This document shows, in pieces, positions 8,740 to 17,195 of a DNA stretch of 64,000 nucleotides. Position 1 is the first letter of the stretch; each line of letters starts with the position of its first letter. The stretch is from a candidate division CSSED10-310 bacterium. GTDB taxonomy: Bacteria > CSSED10-310 > JAFGJC01. The position numbers and the translations under genes are program-made. The notes below the pieces were generated by a model. That model was not told the origin of the DNA. It saw only the letters and a list, made by a program, of their open reading frames with translations, and did not search any database. The stretch is from the NCBI GenBank assembly GCA_016927905.1, contig JAFGLW010000031.1, positions 1 through 64,000 of the forward strand, read 5' to 3'.

Positions 8740-9078
8740 ATGAAGCAGTTAACGTGGATCATGGCGATTGTATTCCTGGCGGGAGCAGTATCCGTTATTC
8801 TGGCACAAGGCAATATCACGATGGATATCATCAAGATCGACACCCCCGGCAAGAAAAGCGGAGGGAATGAGACGGAGACGATTTTCCCCCATAAGAAACA
8901 TGCCGAGGAATATGCCCAGGGCTGTGATAAATGCCATCCTGCCTTGAAAGAAGTCGTCAACGCTCCAGAAAACGATAAAACTACGGTTCACAACGTCTGC
9001 AAAACCTGTCATGACAAGGATAAACCGGCGAAAACCTTCAAATGTGACACTTGTCATGTCGAAAAGGCAGGTGCATAG
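8740..9078 (+). CDS. Triheme c-type cytochrome (class III, c7/c3-like)
   Basis: This periplasmic cytochrome of 112 residues has a signal peptide (MKQLTWIMAIVFLAGAVSV). It carries three CxxCH haem sites (CDKCH, CKTCH, CDTCH) and extra His residues for the distal ligands (FPHKKH near residue 50; TVHNVC). This is the arrangement of triheme c7-type members of the cytochrome c3 family, which shuttle electrons in the periplasm of anaerobes. I start it at ATG 8740, where GGAGG is 7 bases upstream; an ATG at 8704 would put 12 odd residues before the signal peptide. It lies downstream of resB-ccsA and tail-to-tail with the multiheme cytochrome operon, for which it could be the soluble electron donor or acceptor. 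Confidence 0.93.
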   Translation: MKQLTWIMAIVFLAGAVSVILAQGNITMDIIKIDTPGKKSGGNETETIFPHKKHAEEYAQGCDKCHPALKEVVNAPENDKTTVHNVCKTCHDKDKPAKTFKCDTCHVEKAGA

Positions 9079-9118
9079 TCTCGATCGGAACTGATCCGAT
9101 CCATCCGGTAAAACAAGA

Positions 9119-9150
9119 GCCGCCCTCTGGAATACGGGCGGCTTTTGTTT
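9119..9150. terminator. Bidirectional rho-independent terminator
   Basis: GCCGCCC and GGGCGGC form a 7-bp GC stem around a 10-base loop, followed by TTTTGTTT on the plus strand; the upstream flank AAAACAAGA gives a U-rich tail on the other strand. It sits between the convergent triheme cytochrome and the multiheme cytochrome genes and can stop both. Confidence 0.85.
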
Positions 9151-9170
9151 ATGACCCGGCTTCGGATAAC

Positions 9171-10358
9171 CTAATTCGGATCCGCTTTCTTTCCCGGTGA
9201 CACATCCGGATATCGATATTCCGCGTCGTGGCAGTTGCCGCACCGGGGAGGGTCCCGGTACCGGTTTTCATGATGACATTCCTGGCAGTTGAAAGTCCGG
9301 TGTGTTTCATCCAGCCGGAACCCGGTCACCGCATGATCGAACCGGTCCGGATCCCAGCCTTTCACATGGCATGAAACGCATTCTGTCGAGCCGCCGTGGT
9401 GACGGGATTCCCTGTCATGACAGACTTTGCATTCGAGTCCTGCATGATAGGATTCAAGCGGAAATTTTGTTTTGGAATGATCGAACGGGGGTGCATTTTG
9501 GGGAACGTCGTGGCAGTTTGTGCATCCCATATCGCCGTGACAATCCAGGCAGCCCCGGTTGGATTTCCGGGCATCGGTTTGATCCATGTCCCGTCCCTGT
9601 GTATGGCAGGGCATGCAGCCCGATCCCCGGTGACAGCTCTGGCACTGCAGTGCATAATCCTCCGCATGCGATTTATGGTCAAACCGAACGGTTGACCCTT
9701 CCCTGAAAGCTGTCGTGTATGGGATGGTTCCGGGCGGCTTCACCAGGGGGAAATGCCGCTTTGAGATCTCCCCGGACCCAAGATCCCCCGTCTTGGATGC
9801 GTGGCAAACCTCGCAATCGGTTTCCCCGCTCCATTCCCTGTGACAACCGATACATTGCCGGTGATAAGCGCCCTTCAAACCCACCTGTTTTAAGTTGTCG
9901 CTGGGGATCCCCGGTTTATGGCATTCCCGGCAGGCCGGATACTCCCCTTCCGGACTGTAATGGTGACATTCGGTACATCCCTTGGACATCTCCGCCATCC
10001 GGGCATGCAGTTTGTGATTGAACCTGGCCGGTTCATACAGATGTTCCAGCGTATCCAGGACAACCACATCCGGACCGGTATCCACCGGAGTTTTCAGGTC
10101 GGTCGTGGGAATATTCTTGTGACGCGGGCATTGATAGAGACACGGTTCGGATATGGTGGGTTCGGTGCAGTAATGACACAGGCCGCAATCCAGATCCCGC
10201 GTTTTGAAGATATCGGCCGGATTCAGCATCTTGGGATCCGGCTGCCCGCCGAATGCCTGAATGGATGCGATCAGAACAGCCGCCGATAGAAACGACACCC
10301 GGACCGGTGTCCGGCTCCGGAAATCGTTTTTCAAACCGTTCAAACTACGCCGGAACAT
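9171..10358 (-). CDS. 13-heme cytochrome c, Hmc-like complex subunit
   Basis: This periplasmic cytochrome of about 395 residues has 13 CxxCH motifs (CGLCH, CTECH, CRECH, CIGCH, CEVCH, CQSCH, CMPCH, CLDCH, CTNCH, CKVCH, CVSCH, CQECH, CGNCH) and many other His. The N-terminal hydrophobic segment (VSFLSAAVLIASIQAFGG) is a signal peptide or anchor. I chose ATG 10358, preceded by AAGGAG, over ATG 10379. The gene is last in an operon after the FeS and NrfD-like subunits, the composition of Hmc/Tmc/Nhc/Ohc-type transmembrane redox complexes of sulfate reducers. There the multiheme subunit exchanges electrons with periplasmic cytochromes. HmcA has 16 haems and NhcA nine, so 13 fits neither. The physiological direction of electron flow is unknown. 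Confidence 0.9.
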   Translation of the reverse strand: MFRRSLNGLKNDFRSRTPVRVSFLSAAVLIASIQAFGGQPDPKMLNPADIFKTRDLDCGLCHYCTEPTISEPCLYQCPRHKNIPTTDLKTPVDTGPDVVVLDTLEHLYEPARFNHKLHARMAEMSKGCTECHHYSPEGEYPACRECHKPGIPSDNLKQVGLKGAYHRQCIGCHREWSGETDCEVCHASKTGDLGSGEISKRHFPLVKPPGTIPYTTAFREGSTVRFDHKSHAEDYALQCQSCHRGSGCMPCHTQGRDMDQTDARKSNRGCLDCHGDMGCTNCHDVPQNAPPFDHSKTKFPLESYHAGLECKVCHDRESRHHGGSTECVSCHVKGWDPDRFDHAVTGFRLDETHRTFNCQECHHENRYRDPPRCGNCHDAEYRYPDVSPGKKADPN

Positions 10359-11574
10359 GGGATTTCTCCTTCTGAACATGGGTCGGAATGATGGGGAATA
10401 GAGTCACCAGCAGGCGGTAGATAAAAATCAGTGCAGCGACCATACCCAGAGTTACCGATATTTCCCCGATGGACGGAAAATAAACTTTCTCCGCATAGGG
10501 CGGTTGAAACGCCGTCAGAAACACGTTGATCCGGTTGAACACAACGCCCAGCACAATCAACAGGGCGGCGGAGAACAGGCCGGCGGGCGACCGCCTGATT
10601 CCAGGAATGAGCAGCATGACCAGCGGCAGGACCACCCCCAGCCCGAACTCGACAAGACACATGTTTGAAGCGGTTGAGCCGTTGAACAGTCTGCCCAGCT
10701 GGCTCCTGTCCACCCAATCGATCACCTTGGCCGCGAAATAGATTCCCAGTAGAAACGGGATGATCCTGGCCAGGGGTGACAGGAGTTCCATTTCAGGTTT
10801 TCGTTTGAATGAGCTGGAAGCGATCATGGATTCGACGATCACCATGGGGTATCCGACCGAGAAAGCGGAAAGCAGAAACAAAAGAGGCAGGACGGGTGTC
10901 CACCACAGGGAGTTCATCTTGGTGGGTGTCAGGACCATCAGCGTGCCCAGGGACGACTGGTGCATGCAGGAGAGGACCACGCCGGTAATTGTGAACAGGA
11001 ACATCACCCGGACGAACGTATTATCGAGAATTTTCAAAACCCACTCGGTGAACGCATTGAACCTGGACAGCAGGCCCGGCCAGTTGACCCGGTTCCGGAA
11101 TCGTTCGGTCACTACCGGAATGAATTCAACATAGAGCACCGTAACGTAAGCCATGACACACATGCCCACTTCGAACAGCGCCGAATGACCGGACCACATG
11201 GACGGCACGATGGGATGCCAGATGTTGTAGAACCGACCCAGATCGATCAGAACCCCCAGCGCGACGAAAGTATAGCCCAGCATTGCAGTCAGCAGGGCCG
11301 GCCGCAGAAGAGCGTGGTAATGTTCGCGGTGGAAAATTTCGACGAGAGCTGCCGTGGTGAACCCGCCGGCAGCCAGGGCGACTCCGGATGCCACATCGAT
11401 CGTGATCCAGATGCCCCATGGATAGTAATTATCCAGATTGGTTACCGCTCCCAGGCCGAATAGGAACCGTTTCAATCCGAAAAAAAGCCCGTTCGCCATT
11501 AGTATCAGCAGGATGATGACTCCGGGAGTGAATATTTTTCTGTCGACGGGTGCGGCTTTCAAGTGCTCACTCAT
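10345..11574 (-). CDS. NrfD/PsrC-family membrane quinone-interacting subunit
   Basis: This polytopic membrane protein of about 409 residues belongs to the NrfD/PsrC family (HmcC, DsrP, QrcD type). It lacks haem and, in related complexes, handles menaquinol. About ten hydrophobic helices are visible, beginning TPGVIILLILMANGLFFGLKR (read as a helix after a short cytoplasmic lead). Family-typical segments are YPWGIWITIDVASGVALAAGG and FEVGMCVMAYVTVLYVE. I start it at ATG 11574, behind GGGGGAAC, where it overlaps the FeS gene stop as ATGAGTGA; ATG 11598 is the alternative. It overlaps the cytochrome gene by 14 bases. With its neighbours it should link the quinone pool to periplasmic cytochromes. 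Confidence 0.92.
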   Translation of the reverse strand: MSEHLKAAPVDRKIFTPGVIILLILMANGLFFGLKRFLFGLGAVTNLDNYYPWGIWITIDVASGVALAAGGFTTAALVEIFHREHYHALLRPALLTAMLGYTFVALGVLIDLGRFYNIWHPIVPSMWSGHSALFEVGMCVMAYVTVLYVEFIPVVTERFRNRVNWPGLLSRFNAFTEWVLKILDNTFVRVMFLFTITGVVLSCMHQSSLGTLMVLTPTKMNSLWWTPVLPLLFLLSAFSVGYPMVIVESMIASSSFKRKPEMELLSPLARIIPFLLGIYFAAKVIDWVDRSQLGRLFNGSTASNMCLVEFGLGVVLPLVMLLIPGIRRSPAGLFSAALLIVLGVVFNRINVFLTAFQPPYAEKVYFPSIGEISVTLGMVAALIFIYRLLVTLFPIIPTHVQKEKSHVPA

Positions 11575-12478
11575 GACTCGTTCCCCCCGATCCGGCATCC
11601 TTGAAATTCCACATGGTGGCGCTCAGCAGTCCGAACAGCAGAATCGGCGAGATGAAATACCGGAATATGCTGTGCTGGATCCCCTCCACCAGACGCGGCG
11701 GCGCTTCGTCAGGCAATGTCTGAAATCCAAGGTTTTCGAAGGGTTCCCCGGAAAGATACATCCAGCTTGTCCCGCCCATCTCGTGTTCCCCGTAGATATG
11801 CGAAATATATCGGTCGGGGTAATTTGCAATGCGTGCCCGAGCCATCCTGATGAGATCCGAACGTTTCCCATAGGTCATACACTGCACCGGGCAGATTTCA
11901 ACACATGCCGGAACGCTTCCCCTGGAAGTCCGTTCGCGGAAACACAGAGTGCATTTCCGCACCCGGGGAGTCAGGGGGTCGAGATATTCATAGGAAGGCA
12001 CCTGGAACGGACAGGCCACGAGACAGTACCTGCAGCCCATGCACCGCCAGGAGTCATAGGACACCGCCCCGTTCGCCTCCTTTTTGAATGCGGTGACCAG
12101 ACAGGCCGACAGGCAGGCGGGATCGACACAATGCATACACTGGGATTTGACGTACACCGGTTTTCCGTCCGATCCCTCAAACCGGTTCACGACCGTCAGC
12201 GAATCGCTCGAATGGCGTCTGTGGGTCTGGAAAACAGACTGATCCTCGAACGCACTCATGGGTTTATTCTCCCTGAAATCGTTCGAGGGTTCCTGGTTGC
12301 ATGCCCACTCGCATTTCCGGCATCCGATGCATTGGGTTAGATCAGTCAGCACGCCCATCGCATCCGGCGAGGGCTGTATCGCATCCTCACCGGCCCTGAC
12401 GGCAACCATTCCCACAGTGCTTCCTGCTCCGGCGATCGCAGCATTACGAATAAACTGTCTCCGGTTTACGCTCACCAT
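11567..12478 (-). CDS. Tat-exported four-cluster ferredoxin subunit (HmcB/DsrO-like)
   Basis: This 303-residue iron-sulfur protein starts with a twin-arginine signal (NRRQFIRNAAIAGAG), so it should act on the periplasmic face. Four ferredoxin Cys groups are visible: CIGCRKCEWAC, CMHCVDPACLSAC, CMGCRYCLVACPF, and CTLC...CVEICPVQC, consistent with up to four [4Fe-4S] clusters. A C-terminal hydrophobic helix (YFISPILLFGLLSATMW) would anchor it, as in HmcB. It is the first gene of a three-gene operon with NrfD and 13-heme subunits and lies behind a good sigma-70 promoter. It would carry electrons between the membrane subunit and the cytochrome. Confidence 0.94.
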   Translation of the reverse strand: MVSVNRRQFIRNAAIAGAGSTVGMVAVRAGEDAIQPSPDAMGVLTDLTQCIGCRKCEWACNQEPSNDFRENKPMSAFEDQSVFQTHRRHSSDSLTVVNRFEGSDGKPVYVKSQCMHCVDPACLSACLVTAFKKEANGAVSYDSWRCMGCRYCLVACPFQVPSYEYLDPLTPRVRKCTLCFRERTSRGSVPACVEICPVQCMTYGKRSDLIRMARARIANYPDRYISHIYGEHEMGGTSWMYLSGEPFENLGFQTLPDEAPPRLVEGIQHSIFRYFISPILLFGLLSATMWNFKDAGSGGTSHE

Positions 12479-12519
12479 TTGCCTCCTTGGCTTTATTTTC
12501 CTGGAACATGAATCGCGTT

Positions 12520-12548
12520 ATTATGTCCTGAATCGCCACTTCAGTCAA
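12520..12548 (-). promoter_or_regulatory. Sigma-70 promoter for the Hmc-like operon
   Basis: On the minus strand TTGACT and CATAAT are separated by 17 bases, each one mismatch from consensus, with the -10 box about 42 bases upstream of the FeS subunit start. This suggests vegetative expression of the respiratory complex. Confidence 0.6.
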
Positions 12549-12655
12549 AACCAAAATTCTTGCGATACATGTTGACGGATCAAAGCGGTTCTGATAGCCC
12601 GAAATGAAGAGATCCAACTTCCGGTTGTCCGGTTGTTCCATGAAAGGAATCCGCC

Positions 12656-15286
12656 ATGATGCGAATCAACAAACTGCTGACTTTCACCGGTTGTTTTTTG
12701 CTCGTTACGTATGTTTATGGGGAGGATACGGGAACTTGGACGACACGCCTGGACAACGGCATGGATTTGATTTTGCTGGAGAATCACGCATCGGAACTGG
12801 CGGCATCGGTGATATGCATCCAGGCCGGATCCCGTACGGAATCCCGTTCCGACAACGGGTTGTCTCATCTTCTGGAGCACCTTTTATTCGACGGAACGCG
12901 ATCCAGGAGCCGGCAGGAGCTGTCCCGGGCGGTCACCTCCCGGGGCGGTTATTTCAATGCTTTCACCCGCAAAGATTATGTTTGTTTCGAGCTGGTCATG
13001 CCATCCGACGGAATCAGCCAGGGACTGGAGTTGCAGGCCGATCAGCTTCTCAACAGCACTCTTTTACCCGGTGAACTCTCAAAAGAACGCAAGGTGGTAT
13101 GCGAGGAAATCGCCAGGGACATCAATTCGGCTTACAGCGCCGCAGACGCGTATCTGATGCGGTATCTGTTCGGAAATACCGGGTACGGTCTGCCGGTAAT
13201 CGGGAACTACCATACGGTTGAAATGATTTCACGCGACGAGATAATGCGGTTCTATAAAAGCCGCTATGTTCCCAATCGCATGACTGCAGTCGTCGTCGGA
13301 GATTTCGATCCCGCCGAAATCCTGAATACGCTCCGAAACCTCTACGGTCCGATCCCGGCCGGTCTGGAACCCGCAGGGATCAACAGCCGCCCGGAGTTCC
13401 CGCTCCGGGATGCCTTGGAAACGGTCGCCGCCCCGGTGGACATGCCGTACATTCTGATCGCATTCCCGGCACCTTCCCTGACCGCCCCGGATGCGCTCGA
13501 AGCCGAAGCAGCCGTAAGACTCTGGGCAGCCGGTGAAGGATCCATATTGTCCGGGTTCCTGACCGGTGGCGAATCTCCACTGGTTTCCCGGGCTGAAAGC
13601 TGGATTTCGCATCACGACGGATTCGCGATCCTGTCAGTCGGGATCACGCCCAATCCGCATCCAAACCGCACCTTCAAGGAATATCTTGACACCGTAACGG
13701 AAGCGGTTAGAAGATCGATGCGCACATTCGCGGAAACCGGGATCACGGAACAAAATCTGCACAGAACCCGTATCGGCATGACGGTCGACCATCAATTCGA
13801 GCAGGAACGATTCAATCATCTGGCCCGGAATATCGCCCACCACCATGCCCTCGGTGCCGGCGACCTGTTAAGGGAATACCGGACACGCATCCAAGATATC
13901 TCGGCTTCCGGAATCATCAAACTGATTTCCGGGTGGGGGGATATGCCCTGCATCGCCATCTACGTCCACCCCCGTCCCGGTTCCGCTGAACCGGGTCCAG
14001 CTCCGCTGCCGGATCGGATCCCCCACATGAAGACACTATCCAACGGTATGAAAGTCATCGCCTGGTCGGATCCAACAGCACCGCTGATGGCATACCACAT
14101 GCTGATTCCTGTTCCCGGAAATGACTGTCCGGCCGGACTGCCCCGCATCGTTTCCGAGATGCTCGACCGCGGAACCGTATCCATGGACGCCGAAACAATC
14201 CGGGACCGCATGGCCGATCACGGAATCCGGATAACTCTGGCGGATAATCCCTGGCTGCCATTCGACGATTATTACAATTCCAGCGAATATTCCTATATCA
14301 GGATGGAAAGCCTGGAAAGTGAAACCGAGGCTTCCATGGAATTACTGCGCGAACTGACTTTCCGATCCGTTTTCCCTGAAGATCAATTCCGGAAGGTCAC
14401 ACAATATCTGAGCATGCTTGGCGGGCGGAAACAGACCCGAGCCGCGGACCTGGTTTCAGACCTGCTGAATGCAATGCTTTTTCCGGATACAATCCTGGCC
14501 CGGCCCCAGATTCCCTCACCCCGGGAAATCGCCGGTCTGGATACCGGGAACGCCAGGTTGTTCCATGAAAAAGCATATCATCCGGCCAACTGCATCCTGA
14601 GTATCGTGGGGAACCGCCTGCCTGAAGAGCTGTTCGATCTGGCCGAATCGGTGTTCGGCTCCCAGATCCGCCCGGCCGATCCGCAGGTTTCGCCTGCCGT
14701 CGCCGTGCCGACCCCGTTCAGAAAGGAAATCCAGGCCCCGACCGAGCAGGCTGCCATCCGGGCGGCGATCCCGGTTCCCGTTGAGCCGGAAGTTCCGCTG
14801 ATGGTCCTGGCGGAATTGCTGTCCGAACGGATACAGGGCAAAATCCGGGAAGAACGGGGTATGGCCTACCAGCTGGGCGCATCCCTTCGACGGATGAAAG
14901 ACCGATCGGTTCTGATTGCAGGTGCGAGTACCCGCTCGGGGAATATCTCAACCGTCGAAACCGATCTCCGCCGGTTGATCGACAATTTCCGGACGGAGAC
15001 GCTGTCCGAAGTGGAGATTGCAGAGACGATCAATGCGATGATCGGGAAGGAACAGCGGTACCGCCAGCGTCGCATCAATCGCGCCTATTACCTGGCCTGG
15101 AACGAGTTCCGCGGTGCCGGATATTCCGCTGAATTGAAATTGATCGATCAATTGAGAACTGTGACTCCGGACGCCTTGAAACGAATCCGGAAATCGGCGT
15201 TGCCCTCCTCGGATTCCTGGTTCTGGGCTGTGGTGTCACCTGTTCCGTATGGATCGGTAGAAGCGGAGCCTGCCGGAGATGATTGA
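12656..15286 (+). CDS. M16-family zinc peptidase (pitrilysin/PqqL-like), secreted
   Basis: This 876-residue protein has a signal peptide (LLTFTGCFLLVTYVYG) and two tandem M16 halves. The first half carries the inverted zinc motif HLLEH at 71-75 with the third ligand in ERKVVCEEIARD near 150. The second half (from about 440, HMKTLSNGMKVIAW) lacks the motif and is the usual inactive partner, with REERGMAYQLGASL near 735 typical of the substrate-binding part. M16 enzymes degrade peptides inside a closed chamber. This one should act in the periplasm. The start follows AAAGGA; a second ATG lies directly after the first. Its 3' end overlaps the next gene by 8 bases, so the two are co-transcribed. 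Confidence 0.93.
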   Translation: MMRINKLLTFTGCFLLVTYVYGEDTGTWTTRLDNGMDLILLENHASELAASVICIQAGSRTESRSDNGLSHLLEHLLFDGTRSRSRQELSRAVTSRGGYFNAFTRKDYVCFELVMPSDGISQGLELQADQLLNSTLLPGELSKERKVVCEEIARDINSAYSAADAYLMRYLFGNTGYGLPVIGNYHTVEMISRDEIMRFYKSRYVPNRMTAVVVGDFDPAEILNTLRNLYGPIPAGLEPAGINSRPEFPLRDALETVAAPVDMPYILIAFPAPSLTAPDALEAEAAVRLWAAGEGSILSGFLTGGESPLVSRAESWISHHDGFAILSVGITPNPHPNRTFKEYLDTVTEAVRRSMRTFAETGITEQNLHRTRIGMTVDHQFEQERFNHLARNIAHHHALGAGDLLREYRTRIQDISASGIIKLISGWGDMPCIAIYVHPRPGSAEPGPAPLPDRIPHMKTLSNGMKVIAWSDPTAPLMAYHMLIPVPGNDCPAGLPRIVSEMLDRGTVSMDAETIRDRMADHGIRITLADNPWLPFDDYYNSSEYSYIRMESLESETEASMELLRELTFRSVFPEDQFRKVTQYLSMLGGRKQTRAADLVSDLLNAMLFPDTILARPQIPSPREIAGLDTGNARLFHEKAYHPANCILSIVGNRLPEELFDLAESVFGSQIRPADPQVSPAVAVPTPFRKEIQAPTEQAAIRAAIPVPVEPEVPLMVLAELLSERIQGKIREERGMAYQLGASLRRMKDRSVLIAGASTRSGNISTVETDLRRLIDNFRTETLSEVEIAETINAMIGKEQRYRQRRINRAYYLAWNEFRGAGYSAELKLIDQLRTVTPDALKRIRKSALPSSDSWFWAVVSPVPYGSVEAEPAGDD

Positions 15287-15623
15287 CAAAAAACGCAGGC
15301 GCCACTTCGATCAGTACATGGACGAAGCGTTTCCTCCAGCCAAATGCGGCAGACACCCATTCCTTCAGTTTGAATACTCCGAAATCGTCCGTCATCCGGA
15401 ACACGGATACGGAATCGTGACCGGTTTCCGCATGCCGGATCTGGACCGGGAAATAACCGGTCTGGGAGTTCAGTTCGTTGAAAACGGTGTGATGAAGGAT
15501 CACCGGGTGTTCAGCGCAGCGGAAACCGGTATCCTGGAGCGGACGGGTATCGTTTTCGACAGCAAAAAACATGCGGGTGAGACGCTGGAGAACCTGGCGG
15601 TCAACTCGGATTCAACCCTTTGA
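15279..15623 (+). CDS. Conserved-looking small cytoplasmic protein, unknown
   Basis: This 114-residue protein has no signal peptide or membrane helix. It overlaps the M16 peptidase stop by 8 bases, which supports translation. The middle part (ILRHPEHGYG-like: IVRHPEHGYGIVTGF) resembles the strand-rich HPxxGxGxV pattern of small beta-barrel domains such as the CarD/TRCF Tudor-like fold, but the match is too short to name it. A Cys-Gly-Arg-His follows an acidic N-terminus (FDQYMDEAFPPAKCGRH). No function is proposed. Confidence 0.65.
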   Translation: MIDKKRRRHFDQYMDEAFPPAKCGRHPFLQFEYSEIVRHPEHGYGIVTGFRMPDLDREITGLGVQFVENGVMKDHRVFSAAETGILERTGIVFDSKKHAGETLENLAVNSDSTL

Positions 15624-15753
15624 TCTTTGCATGGCTTGAGGATATACTTGTTTCCGGAACCAACTCGACTCACATCTCAACTCCCGTTTCCGATGATAAC
15701 TTTTCTTTGAAGTTGACCTTTGAAGTATCGAATGTTTCGAATAAAAAAACCCG

Positions 15754-16356
15754 GTGAAAACACTCCTTGAATTAGACAATAAAGACGGCATCCGCCAGGT
15801 TGGTCGAGTGCTGTTTCGGATGATCCGGCCGTATTTCGGGGATCATTACCGGGCGGCTGAATACACCGCCACCGCACTGGCCGAATATCTCAAAATATTG
15901 CACGAGCACCCGCAACTGGCACCCCATCCGCGGATCTTCATCACTCAGACATTTCAACGGTTTCGAGGAAATCCCTCACCGAATCCTGGTTCCGGTCTGT
16001 CCAAGCGCCAGTTGCAGATCCTGAATCGCCTGAACAGGCTGGATCCGGATCGCCGGCTCGTCTTCGAATATCTGATGCTGAACTACCCGCTGCTGCCGGC
16101 TATATTCGAATTTTCACCCGCCCGGCCAGATCATCCTGATATTGAATTCAAGCGGATCCTGAGGGACTTGAAACAATCCCGGCCAGCCGGTCAGACGCGA
16201 TCGGACCGCCCGGTCGGACGGGAGCATGAAAGTGCGCGATACCAGGCGAAGAAAAACTCCGGCGAGTCCCGACGACGTTCTTCAAAGCGTCCGGGGTTTA
16301 AACCCCGGTCCGGACTTCGTACAGACCGTTTCGGAACTACTCGGGAATCTGGATAG
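15754..16356 (+). CDS. Possible degenerate ECF sigma-like protein
   Basis: The frame begins at GTG 15754 and encodes up to 200 residues. Residues 18-75 (VLFRMIRPYFGD...ALAEYLKIL...PRIFITQTFQRFR) and 85-145 (LNRLNRLDPDRRLVFEYLMLNYPLLPAIFEF...FKRILRDLKQ) have the spacing and hydrophobic pattern of sigma regions 2 and 4 of ECF factors. However, the key acidic and helix-turn-helix residues are not clear, so the assignment is tentative. From about residue 150 the sequence becomes Arg/Ser-rich and overlaps the next gene by 131 bases. This suggests the true end is nearer 16200 and that a frameshift or sequencing error is possible. Two unknown genes follow in successive frames. Confidence 0.55.
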   Translation: MKTLLELDNKDGIRQVGRVLFRMIRPYFGDHYRAAEYTATALAEYLKILHEHPQLAPHPRIFITQTFQRFRGNPSPNPGSGLSKRQLQILNRLNRLDPDRRLVFEYLMLNYPLLPAIFEFSPARPDHPDIEFKRILRDLKQSRPAGQTRSDRPVGREHESARYQAKKNSGESRRRSSKRPGFKPRSGLRTDRFGTTRESG

Positions 16357-16462
16357 CCGGCCGATCACCGGATGCCGGTTCGGTTTTGAGGAGATCTCTG
16401 TACCGGAGCGCTACCCGGGCAGGCTTTCAGTCTGCAGGACACGAATGTATGAATCCCGTTGA
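16226..16462 (+). CDS. Small protein, unknown
   Basis: This 78-residue ORF starts at ATG 16226 inside the 3' part of the preceding frame and ends 14 bases into the following gene. Its central part (SPDDVLQSVRGLNPGPDFVQTVSELLGNLDSR) looks like a real amphipathic helical segment, whereas the overlapping frame there is Arg/Ser-rich. I therefore think this is the coding frame from about 16230 on. If the upstream gene is a sigma factor, a small anti-sigma-like partner would be expected here, but no zinc-finger or membrane helix is present. It may also be the true C-terminus of the upstream gene after a frameshift. Confidence 0.45.
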   Translation: MKVRDTRRRKTPASPDDVLQSVRGLNPGPDFVQTVSELLGNLDSRPITGCRFGFEEISVPERYPGRLSVCRTRMYESR

Positions 16463-17195
16463 CGTCCTGTCCGGAGAACATCTGCCCAAAAAATGCCCCA
16501 GAATCGGTATCGATCGGCTGTCCGGTTCCGGCCCGTCCCTAAGCATAACGGGCGATCCGTTTTTTCTGAATGCCTACCATCCCGGTGACGAATATATCGC
16601 ATGCGACTATGACCAGCCGTCGGGCACGCTCAGCCTGATCATCCGCGGCCGGACTGAAGGACCGCTGTATTACGGGGGCTGGTCTTGCCTTGACCTGATT
16701 CAGGATCAGATCAATCCGGAAGGTCTGCCGGAAATCAGATCCCGGAGAATAATTCGGAATGGCATCCACTTCACCCATACGCTGCTCACATCCATTCAGC
16801 GCCGGGACGGTACCGGAATGATCGAGCAGGTCCACCTCGAAACACCCCGGGTAATCGATGGGAAAAGCCGCTGGAACGTCTGGGAAAAGGAAACCGGTGA
16901 TGCCAGGCCCGGATGTTTTACCCAGCAGGTCGACGGTTTGTTCCAGGTTCACATCGGGAAACAGTCCGAGCAATGCCTGCGCTGGGTGCGCCTGCGCGCA
17001 AATCGGGACAATATGTTCGAGGAAGCCGATGAAGCGTTCATTTCCGTCCGGTCGGGATTGACGATATTGCTCCGGCACTATATCGGGAAGGACTGGCCCC
17101 GGCTGGATAAGCTCAAACGGAGTCCCAAGATGGAAATCAGGGGTCAGATTTTTTATTTATGGTTTGTCCGTCGCGTATTCAGAAACGGAATTTAA
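16449..17195 (+). CDS. Protein of unknown function
   Basis: I place the start at ATG 16449, overlapping the previous stop by 14 bases, giving about 248 residues. There is no signal peptide or membrane helix. The composition is that of a strand-rich cytoplasmic globular protein (SGTLSLIIRGRTEGPLYYGG, GMIEQVHLETPRVIDG). Aromatic and Cys residues are scattered without a recognisable metal motif. The C-terminus (KMEIRGQIFYLWFVRR) overlaps the end of the convergent gspM-like gene by 39 bases. It is third in a run with the sigma-like ORF. No family is recognised. Confidence 0.65.
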   Translation: MNPVDVLSGEHLPKKCPRIGIDRLSGSGPSLSITGDPFFLNAYHPGDEYIACDYDQPSGTLSLIIRGRTEGPLYYGGWSCLDLIQDQINPEGLPEIRSRRIIRNGIHFTHTLLTSIQRRDGTGMIEQVHLETPRVIDGKSRWNVWEKETGDARPGCFTQQVDGLFQVHIGKQSEQCLRWVRLRANRDNMFEEADEAFISVRSGLTILLRHYIGKDWPRLDKLKRSPKMEIRGQIFYLWFVRRVFRNGI

